64,000 nt of DNA from Holophagae bacterium (GCA_030429565.1 JAUIFE010000010.1:247906-311905), one strand, 5' to 3'. Shown: positions 45,455-55,610, counted from the stretch's first letter. Numbers and translations: made by a program. Notes: generated by a model from the sequence alone, not told the origin.

Positions 45455-47767
45455 ATGACAAGCGCGCTTGCAGTCAAGCAAGTTACCCTATTTGGCATCC
45501 GTCACCACGGGCCAGGTTCGGCGCGATCGCTGGAACAGGCCCTGACAGCGCTGCAACCGGACTGCGTGTTGGTGGAAGGGCCACCCGAAGCCGACGACTT
45601 ACTCGGCTTCGCGGCCGATCCCGCCATGCAACCACCTGTGGCGCTGTTGCTTTACGACCCGAAGCAACCCCAACGCGCGGTCTTTTTCCCGTTCGCAAGC
45701 TTTTCACCCGAGTGGCGCGCCTTCCAATACGCCGCCCAACATCAGGTGCCGGTGCGCTTTTTCGACCTGCCCCACAGCCACCGTTTGGCCGACGCGGCGC
45801 ACGACCACGCACCACCCGCGGCGCAGGCGGACCAGGAAACCGAACCGGCGGAAGCCGAACCTGACGACGACTTTTACAGCGATCCACTTGATTGGTTGGG
45901 TCGCAGCGCGGGTTATGCCGATGGCGAGAGTTGGTGGGAACACATGGTCGAACAGCGACGCGATACCAGCGATATCTTCCAAGCGATTGCCGAGGCAATG
46001 ACGGTCCTGCGCGAACAGCCACCAACCCAACGCAACGCCGCTTACGAACGGCGTGAAGCGCTGCGCGAGGCCTATATGCGCAAACAAATTCGCGCGGCCT
46101 GCAAGCATTACCAACGGATTGCGGTGGTTTGCGGGGCCTGGCACGTGCCGGCGCTGGCGGCGAGGGTTGCGGCCAAAGACGACAACGCCCGGCTCAAGGG
46201 CCTAGCCAAAATCAATCTCAAGGCGACCTGGGTACCCTGGTCCTATCAACGGTTGAGTTCCGCCTCCGGTTACGGCGCGGGCGTGAGCGCACCCGGCTGG
46301 TACCACCACCTGTGGTCGGCCTCCCCGACCGCTGACAACCACGCCGCCCGCCACATCACCATCGGCTGGCTCACCCGCATCGCCCACTTACTGCGCGCGC
46401 AAGATCTCGACTGTTCCTCGGCCCACGTCATTGAAGCGGTTCGCCTAGCCGAAGCGCTGGCGGCCATGCGGGCACGTCCTTTGCCGGGACTCGAAGAACT
46501 GGACGAGGCCGTGCGCGCGGTTATTTGCATGGGCGATGACCGTATCACCGCCATCATTCGCAAGCAGCTCCTGGTCGACGACCGGCTCGGTGCGGTGCCG
46601 CGCGACGTGCCGACAGTGCCCTTGCAGCAAGACTTCGAACAACAGCAAAAAAGCCTGCGTCTGAAGGCCGAAGTCGGTCAAAAAATGCTGATGCTCGACT
46701 TGCGCAAACCAAGCCATCTGGAGCGCAGCAAGCTTTTGCATCGCATGAGTTTACTCGACATCCGCTGGGGTCATCCGGCAAACCACCACGGCGGCAAAGG
46801 CACCTTCCACGAGCAGTGGCGGCTGGAATGGCTGCCGGATTACAGCATCGACCTGATTGGCGCGGCCGCCTGGGGCAATACGATTGCTGAAGCAGCGAGT
46901 CAACGCACGATTGATCGCGCGGCGCAGCACCAAACACTGTCGGAATTGGCGGGCCTGATCGACGCGGTGCTGGCGGCCGATTTGACCGCCGCGGTGAGCC
47001 CGGTAGTGGCGCGCTTACAAGCCTTGGCGGCCGATGAAAGCGATATCGGCGCAATGATGACGGCACTGCCGGCACTCGGCCGCGTTTTGCGCTACGGCGA
47101 CGTGCGCCAAACCGATACAGACCAACTGAAACCGATTGTCGACTCGCTGGTCACGCGCCTGTGCATCGGTTTGGTGAACGCTTGCCGCAGTCTCGACGAC
47201 GAGGCCGCCGCCCAAATGACCGAACGAATCGACCAAGTCGCGCAAACCACGGCACTGTTACCCAACCCTGAAGACCGCGAACGCTGGTTGGTCGCCTTAT
47301 TCCAACTGGCCCAACAAAGTGACGTCAACGGTTTGGTGGCGGGCCGCGCCTGTCGCTTGGTATTCGACAGCGGTCGCCACGCCGACGCCTGTCGCGACCT
47401 TTTGCTCAGCGCCCTTTCACGCGGTAGCGATCCCGAACAAGCGGGACGTTGGTTTGAGGGCTTTTTGCGCACCAGTGGCACCTTACTACTGCACGACGAT
47501 CACCTGTGGGATCTGATCGACACGTGGCTATGCGGGCTATCGGGAGCGGCGTTCGAGACAGTTCTGCCTTTGGTGCGCCGCACCATGGCGAGCTTTAGTG
47601 CCGGTGAACGCCGTCAAATCGCCGAGCGCGTCAAACGGAATCCGGCAGGCCAAAGCAGCCAAACAGCGGGTGATTCAACCCCAATCGATCACGAACGCGC
47701 GGCCTTGGCAATGCCCCTGCTGAATCGTCTTTTGGCGTGCGGCCCAAATCAACGAGGTGCGTCATGA
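45455..47767 (+). CDS. DUF5682 family protein
   Basis: The product is 770 aa. The start is the ATG at 45455, 7 nt after the MoxR stop, with GAGG overlapping that stop. The N-terminus carries the family hallmark LFGIRHHGPGSARSLEQAL, DCVLVEGPPEADDLL and MQPPVALLLYDP. Paired His and Glu-Gly-Pro of this kind recall TraB/ChaN-like hydrolase folds, but no enzyme activity is established. A second motif is VCGAWHVPALAA near residue 225. The rest is helical. It overlaps the VWA start by 4 nt. Confidence 0.88.
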   Translation: MTSALAVKQVTLFGIRHHGPGSARSLEQALTALQPDCVLVEGPPEADDLLGFAADPAMQPPVALLLYDPKQPQRAVFFPFASFSPEWRAFQYAAQHQVPVRFFDLPHSHRLADAAHDHAPPAAQADQETEPAEAEPDDDFYSDPLDWLGRSAGYADGESWWEHMVEQRRDTSDIFQAIAEAMTVLREQPPTQRNAAYERREALREAYMRKQIRAACKHYQRIAVVCGAWHVPALAARVAAKDDNARLKGLAKINLKATWVPWSYQRLSSASGYGAGVSAPGWYHHLWSASPTADNHAARHITIGWLTRIAHLLRAQDLDCSSAHVIEAVRLAEALAAMRARPLPGLEELDEAVRAVICMGDDRITAIIRKQLLVDDRLGAVPRDVPTVPLQQDFEQQQKSLRLKAEVGQKMLMLDLRKPSHLERSKLLHRMSLLDIRWGHPANHHGGKGTFHEQWRLEWLPDYSIDLIGAAAWGNTIAEAASQRTIDRAAQHQTLSELAGLIDAVLAADLTAAVSPVVARLQALAADESDIGAMMTALPALGRVLRYGDVRQTDTDQLKPIVDSLVTRLCIGLVNACRSLDDEAAAQMTERIDQVAQTTALLPNPEDRERWLVALFQLAQQSDVNGLVAGRACRLVFDSGRHADACRDLLLSALSRGSDPEQAGRWFEGFLRTSGTLLLHDDHLWDLIDTWLCGLSGAAFETVLPLVRRTMASFSAGERRQIAERVKRNPAGQSSQTAGDSTPIDHERAALAMPLLNRLLACGPNQRGAS

Positions 47768-48963
47768 GCGAAGATCTCGCACAGCAAGCGATTGAACGCC
47801 GCCGGCGCTGGCGTTTGGCTGTCGGCCAACAAGGCCAAGATGCCCTGGAACCGCTGGACGGCGATGATCGCGGCATTGATGCAGCGTTAAGTGCGCTTTA
47901 CGACGCCGATGCCGGCAATCATCTCGGTGGCGCCGGTGGTCGCGGCGCGTCTTCGCCCAAAGTCTCGCGTTGGCTGGGCGACATTCGCAAGTACTTCCCC
48001 AATCAAGTTGTGCGTTTGCTGCAAAAAGACGCCCTGGAACGACTCAACCTGCGTGAATTGCTGCTGGAAAAAGAACTGTTGGAACAGGTTGAAGCAGATG
48101 TTCATTTGGTGGCCACCCTCATCACATTGAAGGATGCGGTACCCCTTGAAACCAAAGACACGGCGCGGCGCGTGGTGCAAAAAGTGGTCGACGAACTGCT
48201 GCAGCGTTTAGAAGAACCGATGCGGGCGGCGGTCAGCGGCGCGCTCAACCGCGCGGTTCGCAATCGCCGACCGCGCTTGGCGGAAATCGATTGGTCGCGG
48301 ACGTTGCGCGCCAACTTGCGCCACTACCAGCCGGCCTACCGCACGATTGTGCCGGAAACGCTGATTGGTTACGGTCGAAAATCGCGGCGCACACAACGCG
48401 ACATTATTTTATGTATCGACCAAAGCGGATCGATGGCCGCCTCGGTCGTGTATTCGAGTATTTTCGGTGCAGTAATGGCCTCGCTGCCGGCGGTGAAAAC
48501 CCACATGGTCGTGTTCGATACGGCCGTGGTCGACCTCACAAAGCAGTTGGACGACCCCGTCGATTTACTGTTCGGCACGCAGTTAGGCGGCGGTACCGAC
48601 ATCAATAAAGCCGTCGGCTATTGCCAAACGTTAATCCGCGAACCGCGCAAAACCATCCTCGTCCTCATCTCGGATTTGTACGAAGGCGGCGTGGAACGCG
48701 ACCTGCTGCGCCGCGCGCTGGAATTAACCAGTGCCGGGGTTTCGGTCATCGCGCTATTGGCACTCAGCGACGAAGGGGCGCCCTTCTACGACGCCAAGTT
48801 GGCCGCCAAACTGGCGGCATTGGGCGTGCCCTCATTTGCCTGCACACCGAACTTGTTCCCGGAGCTGATGGCGGCGGCAATCAAAGGCGAGGACATCAAC
48901 CAGTGGGCGGCCGAACGCAATGTAATCACAACCCATACCGACAACAAATTTGAGACTCGCTAG
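47764..48963 (+). CDS. VWA (CoxE-like) metal-ion-dependent adhesion-site protein
   Basis: The product is 399 aa. The C-terminal VWA domain has a complete MIDAS: CIDQSGSM (DxSxS from residue 219), QLGGGTDI (the Thr), and LVLISDLYEGG (the Asp). Residues 1-200 are helical, with a basic patch (VRNRRPRLAEIDW) like CoxE-type proteins. VWA proteins of this type are partners of MoxR ATPases, which use ATP to drive a metal-dependent change in the VWA protein or its client. It is cytoplasmic, with no signal peptide. It is the last of the five coupled genes; 150 nt separate it from the HEPN-like gene. Confidence 0.92.
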   Translation: MSEDLAQQAIERRRRWRLAVGQQGQDALEPLDGDDRGIDAALSALYDADAGNHLGGAGGRGASSPKVSRWLGDIRKYFPNQVVRLLQKDALERLNLRELLLEKELLEQVEADVHLVATLITLKDAVPLETKDTARRVVQKVVDELLQRLEEPMRAAVSGALNRAVRNRRPRLAEIDWSRTLRANLRHYQPAYRTIVPETLIGYGRKSRRTQRDIILCIDQSGSMAASVVYSSIFGAVMASLPAVKTHMVVFDTAVVDLTKQLDDPVDLLFGTQLGGGTDINKAVGYCQTLIREPRKTILVLISDLYEGGVERDLLRRALELTSAGVSVIALLALSDEGAPFYDAKLAAKLAALGVPSFACTPNLFPELMAAAIKGEDINQWAAERNVITTHTDNKFETR

Positions 48964-49112
48964 AAGTTAACCTTCGCAAAACAAGCTTCGTAAAGAAAAA
49001 ACCCCTTCATCGGCAACGATTGTCTCAATCTGAATCGGCCACGTGCGCGCTACCACCGACACACGAACCCACTTGTTCAGGTTCAACCCAAATACAAAGG
49101 CTAGGCGTCTGT

Positions 49113-50102
49113 ATGTCAAACCAACTCAGGAACTTTGTCTTTTTCGAAGAAACGGCCTTTACCCTGGCCAACATCGCCCAACTCTTCGATTACATCTGGC
49201 CGATTACAACGGCGCTCAACTACGTCCGCCGCGAAGGCGAGGCCCTGTTGGCGGCCCAACCCGACCTCAGTCCAAAAGCCGTCAACGATCATTTTTTCAA
49301 AGGCCGACGCGTGCAGGGCGCCAATATGAAAGGGTTCCTGACCCGCTGCTCCAGTGAAGAGCAGCGACGCTTCCTCGCCAAAACCGTCCTGTTCGAAACC
49401 ATTTCATTGTACGAAGGCTGGCTGCTCACTTTGATTAAACGCCTGGAAGTGGCCCTCGATTGGCGCCACTTCCAAGTCCCTGGCCGCGTTGAACGCGCCC
49501 TCGCCGATTACCACGCGGCCGGCGGACGTTCGGCCTGCATTGAAGCCTGCTACTATCCCCTACTCGCTGCTAAGTCGGAAGTGGCGCCTCATTTTTTGCG
49601 CGCCCGCATCGGCTGTTTCCGCGCTTTCAAGCAGGTACGCAACGCCTTGGCCCACAACAACGGCGTCATTGACGACAAACAGCAATCGCTGCTGCGTAAT
49701 TACCAAAACGTACAGGCGATCGATCTATTCACCGCCGAGGAACTGCAGAAAAAAAACAAAACCGCCCCTCAATTCGGCACGCTCACGGCCAAACGCCAAA
49801 TTAAATTGGACCTGCACGGCGTCGTCGGTTTCACCGAAATACTGCAAAAAATCATGGTGACGATTGATGCCGAAATGGCACGCGGTGCGGCCGCCGAACC
49901 TTATTTACTGGAACGCTTCCGCACCAACCGTCACCCACGCCTGGGCGCGCGCCGTATCAGCGTCTCCTGGCTGAATAAGGCGAGCCGCCGCATTGGCCTG
50001 CCCGCCCCCTGCCAACCACAACGACTGTTTTCCTTTTTGCAACAGGGCGGCCTAATCGCAGCCGACACGGTCTGGGTCGACCCATCCCCGGGCGACGCTT
50101 AA
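49113..50102 (+). CDS. HEPN-motif protein, possible RNase
   Basis: The product is 329 aa, largely helical. The segment CFRAFKQVRNALAHNNGVIDD contains RNALAH (Arg176 to His181), the Rx4-6H motif with Asn second that forms the RNase site of HEPN domains. Preceding helices (VLFETISLYEGWLLTLIKRLEVAL) and the acidic residues fit a HEPN four-helix bundle of the MAE_28990/RiboL-PSP type, though the exact family is not certain. HEPN RNases act in toxin-antitoxin, abortive infection and RNA-processing systems. The start ATG at 49113 is chosen because homologous-looking sequence begins there. It lies 150 nt behind the MoxR/VWA operon in the same direction, so joint function is possible but not shown. 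Confidence 0.7.
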   Translation: MSNQLRNFVFFEETAFTLANIAQLFDYIWPITTALNYVRREGEALLAAQPDLSPKAVNDHFFKGRRVQGANMKGFLTRCSSEEQRRFLAKTVLFETISLYEGWLLTLIKRLEVALDWRHFQVPGRVERALADYHAAGGRSACIEACYYPLLAAKSEVAPHFLRARIGCFRAFKQVRNALAHNNGVIDDKQQSLLRNYQNVQAIDLFTAEELQKKNKTAPQFGTLTAKRQIKLDLHGVVGFTEILQKIMVTIDAEMARGAAAEPYLLERFRTNRHPRLGARRISVSWLNKASRRIGLPAPCQPQRLFSFLQQGGLIAADTVWVDPSPGDA

Positions 50103-53100
50103 TCGCTTTCGCGCACTACTTCGAGATCGTCGACGGTGAATTGCGACGGCGACACATTGTAATGCGCCTTGAAACAACGGCTAAAGTAAGAATGCGACGA
50201 GAAACCCACGTCGTAAGCAACTTCCGAAGGCTTGTGGCCGGCCGCCAACAACACGCCGGCTTTGCCTAGGCGGAAACGCTGTAGGTACTCGGACGGTTTG
50301 TAGTTGGTTAGTGCTTTCAACTTGCGCTGTAGCGGCCGTTCGCTCATGCCCAATGCCGAGGCGATATCGGCCAATCGCAGTTGCGCATCGGTATAACGCG
50401 CCTCGAGCACTTGGTCGAGTTTGGCCAAAAAGGCGCGGTCAACCTCATTCAAATCATCAGCGCGGGCCACATCGGCCAAGCTGCCGCGATCCTGAACGCT
50501 ACCCGCAAACTTGTAGCGCATCAGCGCCCGCAACGCCGTGAGGTTTTCAATGCGTGTTTGCAACTCGACCGCGTCAAAGGGTTTCACCATGTAGTCATCG
50601 GCCAAAGCCCGTAAGCCGCGCAGACGACTTTCATGGTCACCACGCGCGGTTAACAGCACAATGGGAATGTGGCTGGTGTTGGGATCGCTTTTGAGCGCAT
50701 CAAGCACCGAATAGCCATCGCGACCCGGCATCATGACGTCACAAATAATAATGTCCGGCACGCGTTCACGTGCGATCGCCAAACCCTTTTCGCCATCGTC
50801 GGCGGTGTCACACTGGTAACCCGACTCACGGGTAAATAGCTGGGCCAAGTAGGCGCGCATGTCGGGGTTGTCTTCGATAATAAGCAGCGTTTTTTGCTCG
50901 TGATCGTCCTCGGGAACCATCACCGCCGGCGGCACAGTATCTTCCAAGTAATCGCCCAGCACTGCCTGTTCCAACCTAGTGGCGGCGTCCACTTGGGCCG
51001 AATCGCGCGGCGCTTGTTTTTCTGCAGTAACCGGGTACATGGTCGCCAACGGCAGGCTAACTCCGAAACAGGCGCCTTCACCGGCATCGCTTTCTAAGGC
51101 AACAATCCCGCCGTGGGAATCGGCCAGCTCCTTGACCAGCGCCAAACCCAAGCCGGCGCCTGGCACATGACTGGTATCGCTAGATACCAAACGGGTAAAG
51201 CGCTCGAACACCCGTTCTTGATCTTCTTTGGCAATGCCCATCCCCGAATCCTGCACGCGCAGCACCGCAAATTCGGCACGACGTTTAAGTGAAACCCGCA
51301 CCCAACCGCCGGCAGGTGTGTACTTAACGGCATTCGATAAAAGGTTACCAACGATTTTCTCAAAGGCGTCGGCCGAAATCTGCAGACCTATATCCTCTAA
51401 ACCGTCTTCGATTAACTGGATCTGTTTGTCCTGAGCCAAAGACGAAAATGAATGCAACATATGCTGCACAATCGGTCGTGCAGCGATCAGCCTCGGTTCA
51501 TCCGGCAGGTTCATGCCGAGCCGCGAAATTTCCAGCAATTGATCGACCATGCGCGCCAAACGCCGCGCGTTGCGCTGCACCAATGTCAGCGGCCGGCGCA
51601 TCGTGGGATCCTCTACCCGTGTGAGTAAGTCGCGGGTCGGCCCGAGGATTAGCGTCAAGGGCGTACGGAACTCGTGGGTCACATTGGCAAACCACTCTTT
51701 TTTGCGTTCCAGCAAATCCTCAATCGTCTGTTTCTGTTCCAAAATTTGGTGGTTACGCTGTTCCAAATCGGCAGTGCGTTCCTGGACGGTCCGCGCCAAT
51801 TCATCCGCGCGCCGTTGGATCATTAAAGTGCGCGCGCGAATCACGCCAAACACGGCGGCGGTAGCAATCACCAAATAAATGACAAAGGCCCACCATCGCT
51901 GATACAGCGGCGGCAAAACCTGTAGCTTGAGCCGCGCGGGCGAAACACTCCAAACGCCGTCATTATTGGAGCCCTTGATTTCCAACGTGTACTGGCCGGC
52001 AGGTAACGCAAACAGATTCAACTGGTTGACATTACCCAACGCCGTCCATTCATCCAGCCAACCATCAATGCGATAGGCGTAGTTATTGTAATCCGGCGCG
52101 GTAAAATCAAGCGCGGCAAAATTAACACTCAGCATGCGTTCACTGGGATGCAAGACCAAACCATCGACCAGCGTACGTGCGCTGTGCTTGCGTTCGGGCG
52201 TTTTCACACTGGTGATGTGGACCATCGGTGGATGTAAATTGTCGCGAACCCGGCGCGGATGGAAATAGTTCAAGCCGTTTTTACCACCCAAAAACATTCG
52301 CCCGTCCGCCGCGGTCCAGGCCGCGTTTTGGTGGTAACTCAAGCTCTGTAAGCCGTCCGCCGCGGTGTAGCGACGACTGCTTTCCCGTTCGGGATCGAAA
52401 AGGGTAATGCCGCGTTTGCCACTCAACCACAAACGGCCGTCCGAACCTTCCAAAATGGCCATTACCGCCAATTCATCACCCGTTCGGTTGTAGCGCACAA
52501 AGGTCTCGCCCTGCATGAGGTTCAACCCATTCATGGTGCCAACCCACAACCGCCCGCGTCGGTCGCGCGCCGCACAAATTACCTGGTTCGAACTAATACT
52601 CTTGGGATCCTCGCCGTCGTTTTGATAATGGGTAAAGCGCTCGGCACTGCGCTCGAGTAAGGTCAATCCGGTATAACCGGAACAGATCCAAATGCGTTCG
52701 TTGCTTTCAGTCACAATGCAGTTGGCCTGATTATGCGTCAAGCTGTTGGCTTCACCTGGCTCGTGGCGGTAGTGCTGATACTGCCGCGTGACCGCATCAA
52801 TCGCCAAAACGCCGGCATCGGCGGTGGAGGCCCACAAGGTGCCGTCCGCGCCTTTGGTGAGGTGCAAAATATGCCGTGAGGCGGTTTCAACCGCACCGCT
52901 TTCGTTTTGTAGCAGTTGCGTTAAGGCATCGTTGGCCGGATCGTAGTGGAAGATGCCGTTGCCAAAGGTGCCGAGCCACAGCGAGTTATCCTCATTGGGG
53001 TAAATGGCAACCACTGGCAATCCCGTCGTGCGCGCGGGATTAGGTTCAACTTCGTTGGGCAGCGGTAGCACCAAATCGGGGCGGCCAACCTGCTGTTCCC

Positions 53101-54226
53101 AACGATACAACCCGCCTTCGGACGTGCCGATCCACACCACCCCCTCACGATCGGCCGTCACCGCATTTACATTTTCAGGCACGGTATCGGTACCGGCCCC
53201 AACCATCGAAAACTTACGCGGTTTCAGGTTGATGCGAAAAAGCCCCATCCCGCGTGTGCCAACCCACAGATTTTCAGCGGCGTCTTCGTATAACGCGCGA
53301 ATATCGGCATTGCGCAGTTCGGGTAAACCCAGTTCCACCACCGAACGAAAGTCATCATTTTGGCGGTCGTAAACCAACAAACCGCTCGAGGTACCAACCC
53401 ACAGGTGGTCGCGGCTATCGCGAAACAAAACATTAATGGGGTGCAATCGTACCGACGCGGGTCGCGAGGACGCATCAAGACGATCCAGTGTTCCATCGCG
53501 CGGATCGAAACGGTCAAGGCCCAAACGCGTCCCCAACCACAACTGGCCGTCGGCGGCAGGGGCAACCGCCCGCAATTCTAAATGGTCCCAAGCCGTCTCG
53601 TCGCCCGTACCCGCAGGCCAGGAGCCCGCAAGCCGAAACCGGCCGTCCAGACGACGGGTTATTTGCAACAAACCTTGGCCGGTTCCCACCCATAAACGTT
53701 GTTCGGTGTCGCGGCACAGCGACCAAATCCGCAAATTCGTTGTACCCAAATCAACCGGCTCGAAACGATCACCGTCGGGAAAGAAGTGAAACAAACCGGC
53801 ACGGTGCGTTCCCACCAACATTTCACCGTTTTCAAGCGGCATTAGCACTTGAATTTGGTCGTCGCCGAACCGATCAGGCCGCCCGGGATCAGCGCGATAC
53901 ACACTGGTCGTCGCAAGTCCCTGACGGCGCCGCAAGCCGTCGCCCCAGGTCGCCACCCAAAAATCACCATTTGGTTTCGTCAGCAAGTAACTGACGCCGG
54001 CGCCCTGGTGACTAAACGCTTGGTTTTCCTCGAGGGACCATTCCTGAAAACGGTAGCCGTCGTAACGCACCAAACCGCGATGGGTTCCGATCCACAAAAA
54101 ACCATCCCGATCCTGGCTCACGGCATACACAATGCCTTCAGGCAGACCTTGGTCAATCGTGAAGTGCTGCACCTGGAGCGGTGCAGGCGGAAGCTGCATC
54201 AAAAAGAAAAGCGTTAGTAGCGTCAA
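50099..54226 (-). CDS. Hybrid two-component sensor/response regulator with AraC output (HTCS-like)
   Basis: The product is 1375 aa, a whole two-component pathway in one chain. Order: signal peptide (TLLTLFFLMQLPPAPLQ); two seven-bladed periplasmic propellers built of 'W(I/V)GT..GL.(R/Y)yd' repeats to about residue 670; a Y_Y_Y domain (YNNYAYRIDGWLDEW); a membrane helix (WWAFVIYLVIATAAVFGVI, about 775-795); a coiled coil; HisKA (NVTHEFRTPLTLIL, His about 850); HATPase (NLLSNAVKYTP, GAGLGLALVKEL); a receiver (DIIICDVMMPG, Asp about 1163); and a C-terminal AraC helix-turn-helix (RPLQRKLKALTNYKP, VGFSSHSYFSRCFK). Such proteins usually sense glycans or other extracellular ligands and switch nearby genes. 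The likely target here is unclear. The start is TTG with GAGGG upstream. Confidence 0.93.
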   Translation of the reverse strand: MTLLTLFFLMQLPPAPLQVQHFTIDQGLPEGIVYAVSQDRDGFLWIGTHRGLVRYDGYRFQEWSLEENQAFSHQGAGVSYLLTKPNGDFWVATWGDGLRRRQGLATTSVYRADPGRPDRFGDDQIQVLMPLENGEMLVGTHRAGLFHFFPDGDRFEPVDLGTTNLRIWSLCRDTEQRLWVGTGQGLLQITRRLDGRFRLAGSWPAGTGDETAWDHLELRAVAPAADGQLWLGTRLGLDRFDPRDGTLDRLDASSRPASVRLHPINVLFRDSRDHLWVGTSSGLLVYDRQNDDFRSVVELGLPELRNADIRALYEDAAENLWVGTRGMGLFRINLKPRKFSMVGAGTDTVPENVNAVTADREGVVWIGTSEGGLYRWEQQVGRPDLVLPLPNEVEPNPARTTGLPVVAIYPNEDNSLWLGTFGNGIFHYDPANDALTQLLQNESGAVETASRHILHLTKGADGTLWASTADAGVLAIDAVTRQYQHYRHEPGEANSLTHNQANCIVTESNERIWICSGYTGLTLLERSAERFTHYQNDGEDPKSISSNQVICAARDRRGRLWVGTMNGLNLMQGETFVRYNRTGDELAVMAILEGSDGRLWLSGKRGITLFDPERESSRRYTAADGLQSLSYHQNAAWTAADGRMFLGGKNGLNYFHPRRVRDNLHPPMVHITSVKTPERKHSARTLVDGLVLHPSERMLSVNFAALDFTAPDYNNYAYRIDGWLDEWTALGNVNQLNLFALPAGQYTLEIKGSNNDGVWSVSPARLKLQVLPPLYQRWWAFVIYLVIATAAVFGVIRARTLMIQRRADELARTVQERTADLEQRNHQILEQKQTIEDLLERKKEWFANVTHEFRTPLTLILGPTRDLLTRVEDPTMRRPLTLVQRNARRLARMVDQLLEISRLGMNLPDEPRLIAARPIVQHMLHSFSSLAQDKQIQLIEDGLEDIGLQISADAFEKIVGNLLSNAVKYTPAGGWVRVSLKRRAEFAVLRVQDSGMGIAKEDQERVFERFTRLVSSDTSHVPGAGLGLALVKELADSHGGIVALESDAGEGACFGVSLPLATMYPVTAEKQAPRDSAQVDAATRLEQAVLGDYLEDTVPPAVMVPEDDHEQKTLLIIEDNPDMRAYLAQLFTRESGYQCDTADDGEKGLAIARERVPDIIICDVMMPGRDGYSVLDALKSDPNTSHIPIVLLTARGDHESRLRGLRALADDYMVKPFDAVELQTRIENLTALRALMRYKFAGSVQDRGSLADVARADDLNEVDRAFLAKLDQVLEARYTDAQLRLADIASALGMSERPLQRKLKALTNYKPSEYLQRFRLGKAGVLLAAGHKPSEVAYDVGFSSHSYFSRCFKAHYNVSPSQFTVDDLEVVRESD

Positions 54227-54953
54227 ATAAGTGGTCCCTCAGGTGGGGTTATACAAACCCGGTTGTAGCAATATGGATAAGCACTTGTTTTCCAAGGACG
54301 GCACGAGGCGGTGTTTCACCAAACAAGCGTAAAGGGCGCCCAAAACTAAAGCGCAAAACCTACCACGACAGTGCCTACCTCAAAACAATATTTCCTCGGC
54401 TACGCCGTTGAAACCACTGAAAGACACCGGTTTGCCGTTATTTTAAAAGCCATGTACGGAATTTCAACAACTTTCTAAAAGGCCGTGAGCCCGACCGCCC
54501 AAGGATTTTCGTCCAAACAGAGATACCGACATCAGGCCCTGCAAAGGGCGCCTTGTTAAAATTCCGGCAACCCTGTCTGCAATCCCAACACTCAATTCTG
54601 CCGGCATTTGTCGCACACCTAATAACACCACGCGCCCATTTGGGTTTACTTTAATCGTCGAGGCTTCGGAAGCCAGGTACAGCAGAGGATTTTGAAAAAG
54701 GTCGCATTATACTCCCAGCGACACAAAATTATCCCCTTCTAAAAACACGGCACTTGTCCGATCTCCCCCCAGGTAAGCTTTTCTCCTACGGACTTCTTTT
54801 TGCACGAAAGGAACCGGCAACGGGAGTTTCGCTTCCGAATGACCCTTACCCCGGTGATCCGGTCCACCCCACTCTGTTGGACCGCCACTGGCGGCGGGTC
54901 GGCCTCAAACCTCGATACCTCGAACGCTATTATGAAATGATGCGTGTTTCTAA
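54227..54953 (+). other. Intergenic region, possibly an untranslated or short-peptide transcript
   Basis: I see no supported gene. Because a strong plus-strand terminator follows at 54954, some transcript should run rightwards here. A frame covering about 54754-54953 reads plausibly (PYPGDPVHPTLLDRHWRRVG) but lacks a good start and runs on through the terminator. A small RNA is an alternative. Confidence 0.25.
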
Positions 54954-54989
54954 TCGCGGGTCCCTGATAGACGGACCCGCGATTTTTTT
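54954..54989 (+). terminator. Strong intrinsic terminator
   Basis: TCGCGGGTCC-CTGATAGAC-GGACCCGCGA is a perfect 10-bp stem followed by seven T on the plus strand. It lies just beyond the stop of the MarR gene, which is encoded on the other strand. On that strand the run after the stem is not T-rich. Confidence 0.85.
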
Positions 54990-54996
54990 GTTTGGG

Positions 54997-55497
54997 TCAT
55001 GGCCTTTTTATTTTTTCCAACAGGCGCCGTAACGTCACGCGCTCGTCAGCGTCCAAATCCGCCAGCATCGACGCTTCCACACCCAGATGGCCGGCAACCA
55101 AATGATCGGCCAGGTCGAAACCCGCCTCAGTCAGGACAATGCGCAAACCGCGACGATCATTGGGATCACTACAGCGCTTGATCAAGCCTTTTTTCTCAAG
55201 GCGATCGAGCCGATTGGTCATGGCCGACGTCGACAGCATGATTTCTTTAGCAAGCGCAGAGGGCGACAAACTTTGATCGCGGCCCTGGCGACGCAAGGTC
55301 AATAGCACATCAAATCCGGCAAGGTCTAAACCGGCCGGGGTCAGGTTGGTCATCACACCTTGACGCAGAAGTTCGTTGGCGCGCCAAACGGCGCCGACGA
55401 CGGCCATTGGCGAACAATCAAGGTCGGGTCGCTCGCGGCGCCATTGCTCGAGCAGGAGGTCAAGATCGACCCCGTCGTTATTTTTTGCTTGACTCAT
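54997..55497 (-). CDS. MarR family transcriptional regulator
   Basis: The product is 166 aa. The winged helix is clear: LAGFDVLLTLRRQG, LSPSALAKEIMLSTSAMTNRLDRLEKKGLI (recognition helix), then RCSDPNDRRGLRIVLTEAG with the conserved DxRR wing. MarR proteins bind palindromes as dimers and let go when they bind phenolic or oxidised ligands. GGAGTGATC directly precedes the ATG. It is divergent from the nitroreductase-exporter pair across 113 nt holding a good operator candidate, so it very likely controls both directions. Confidence 0.93.
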   Translation of the reverse strand: MSQAKNNDGVDLDLLLEQWRRERPDLDCSPMAVVGAVWRANELLRQGVMTNLTPAGLDLAGFDVLLTLRRQGRDQSLSPSALAKEIMLSTSAMTNRLDRLEKKGLIKRCSDPNDRRGLRIVLTEAGFDLADHLVAGHLGVEASMLADLDADERVTLRRLLEKIKRP

Positions 55498-55521
55498 GGA
55501 TCACTCCATCATAGATTACCC

Positions 55522-55554
55522 GACATCAAGTAATTCGATGTCAAACTATTTGAT
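55522..55554. promoter_or_regulatory. Likely MarR operator
   Basis: Two overlapping palindromes lie between the divergent genes: GACATC-N9-GATGTC (55522-55542) and ATCAAGTA-N14-TATTTGAT (55525-55554). The ATCAA half-sites and spacing are typical of MarR-family operators. Confidence 0.6.
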
Positions 55555-55610
55555 TTCACATTTTCCTTCGCTTCTTTTTCCATCCTAACTTATTTCCCCA
55601 GGAGTTGCCC

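Noticed and set aside
54754..55032. Plus-strand frame of 92 aa
   Set aside because: Parts look protein-like, but it starts at a TTG without a ribosome site and reads straight through a strong terminator.
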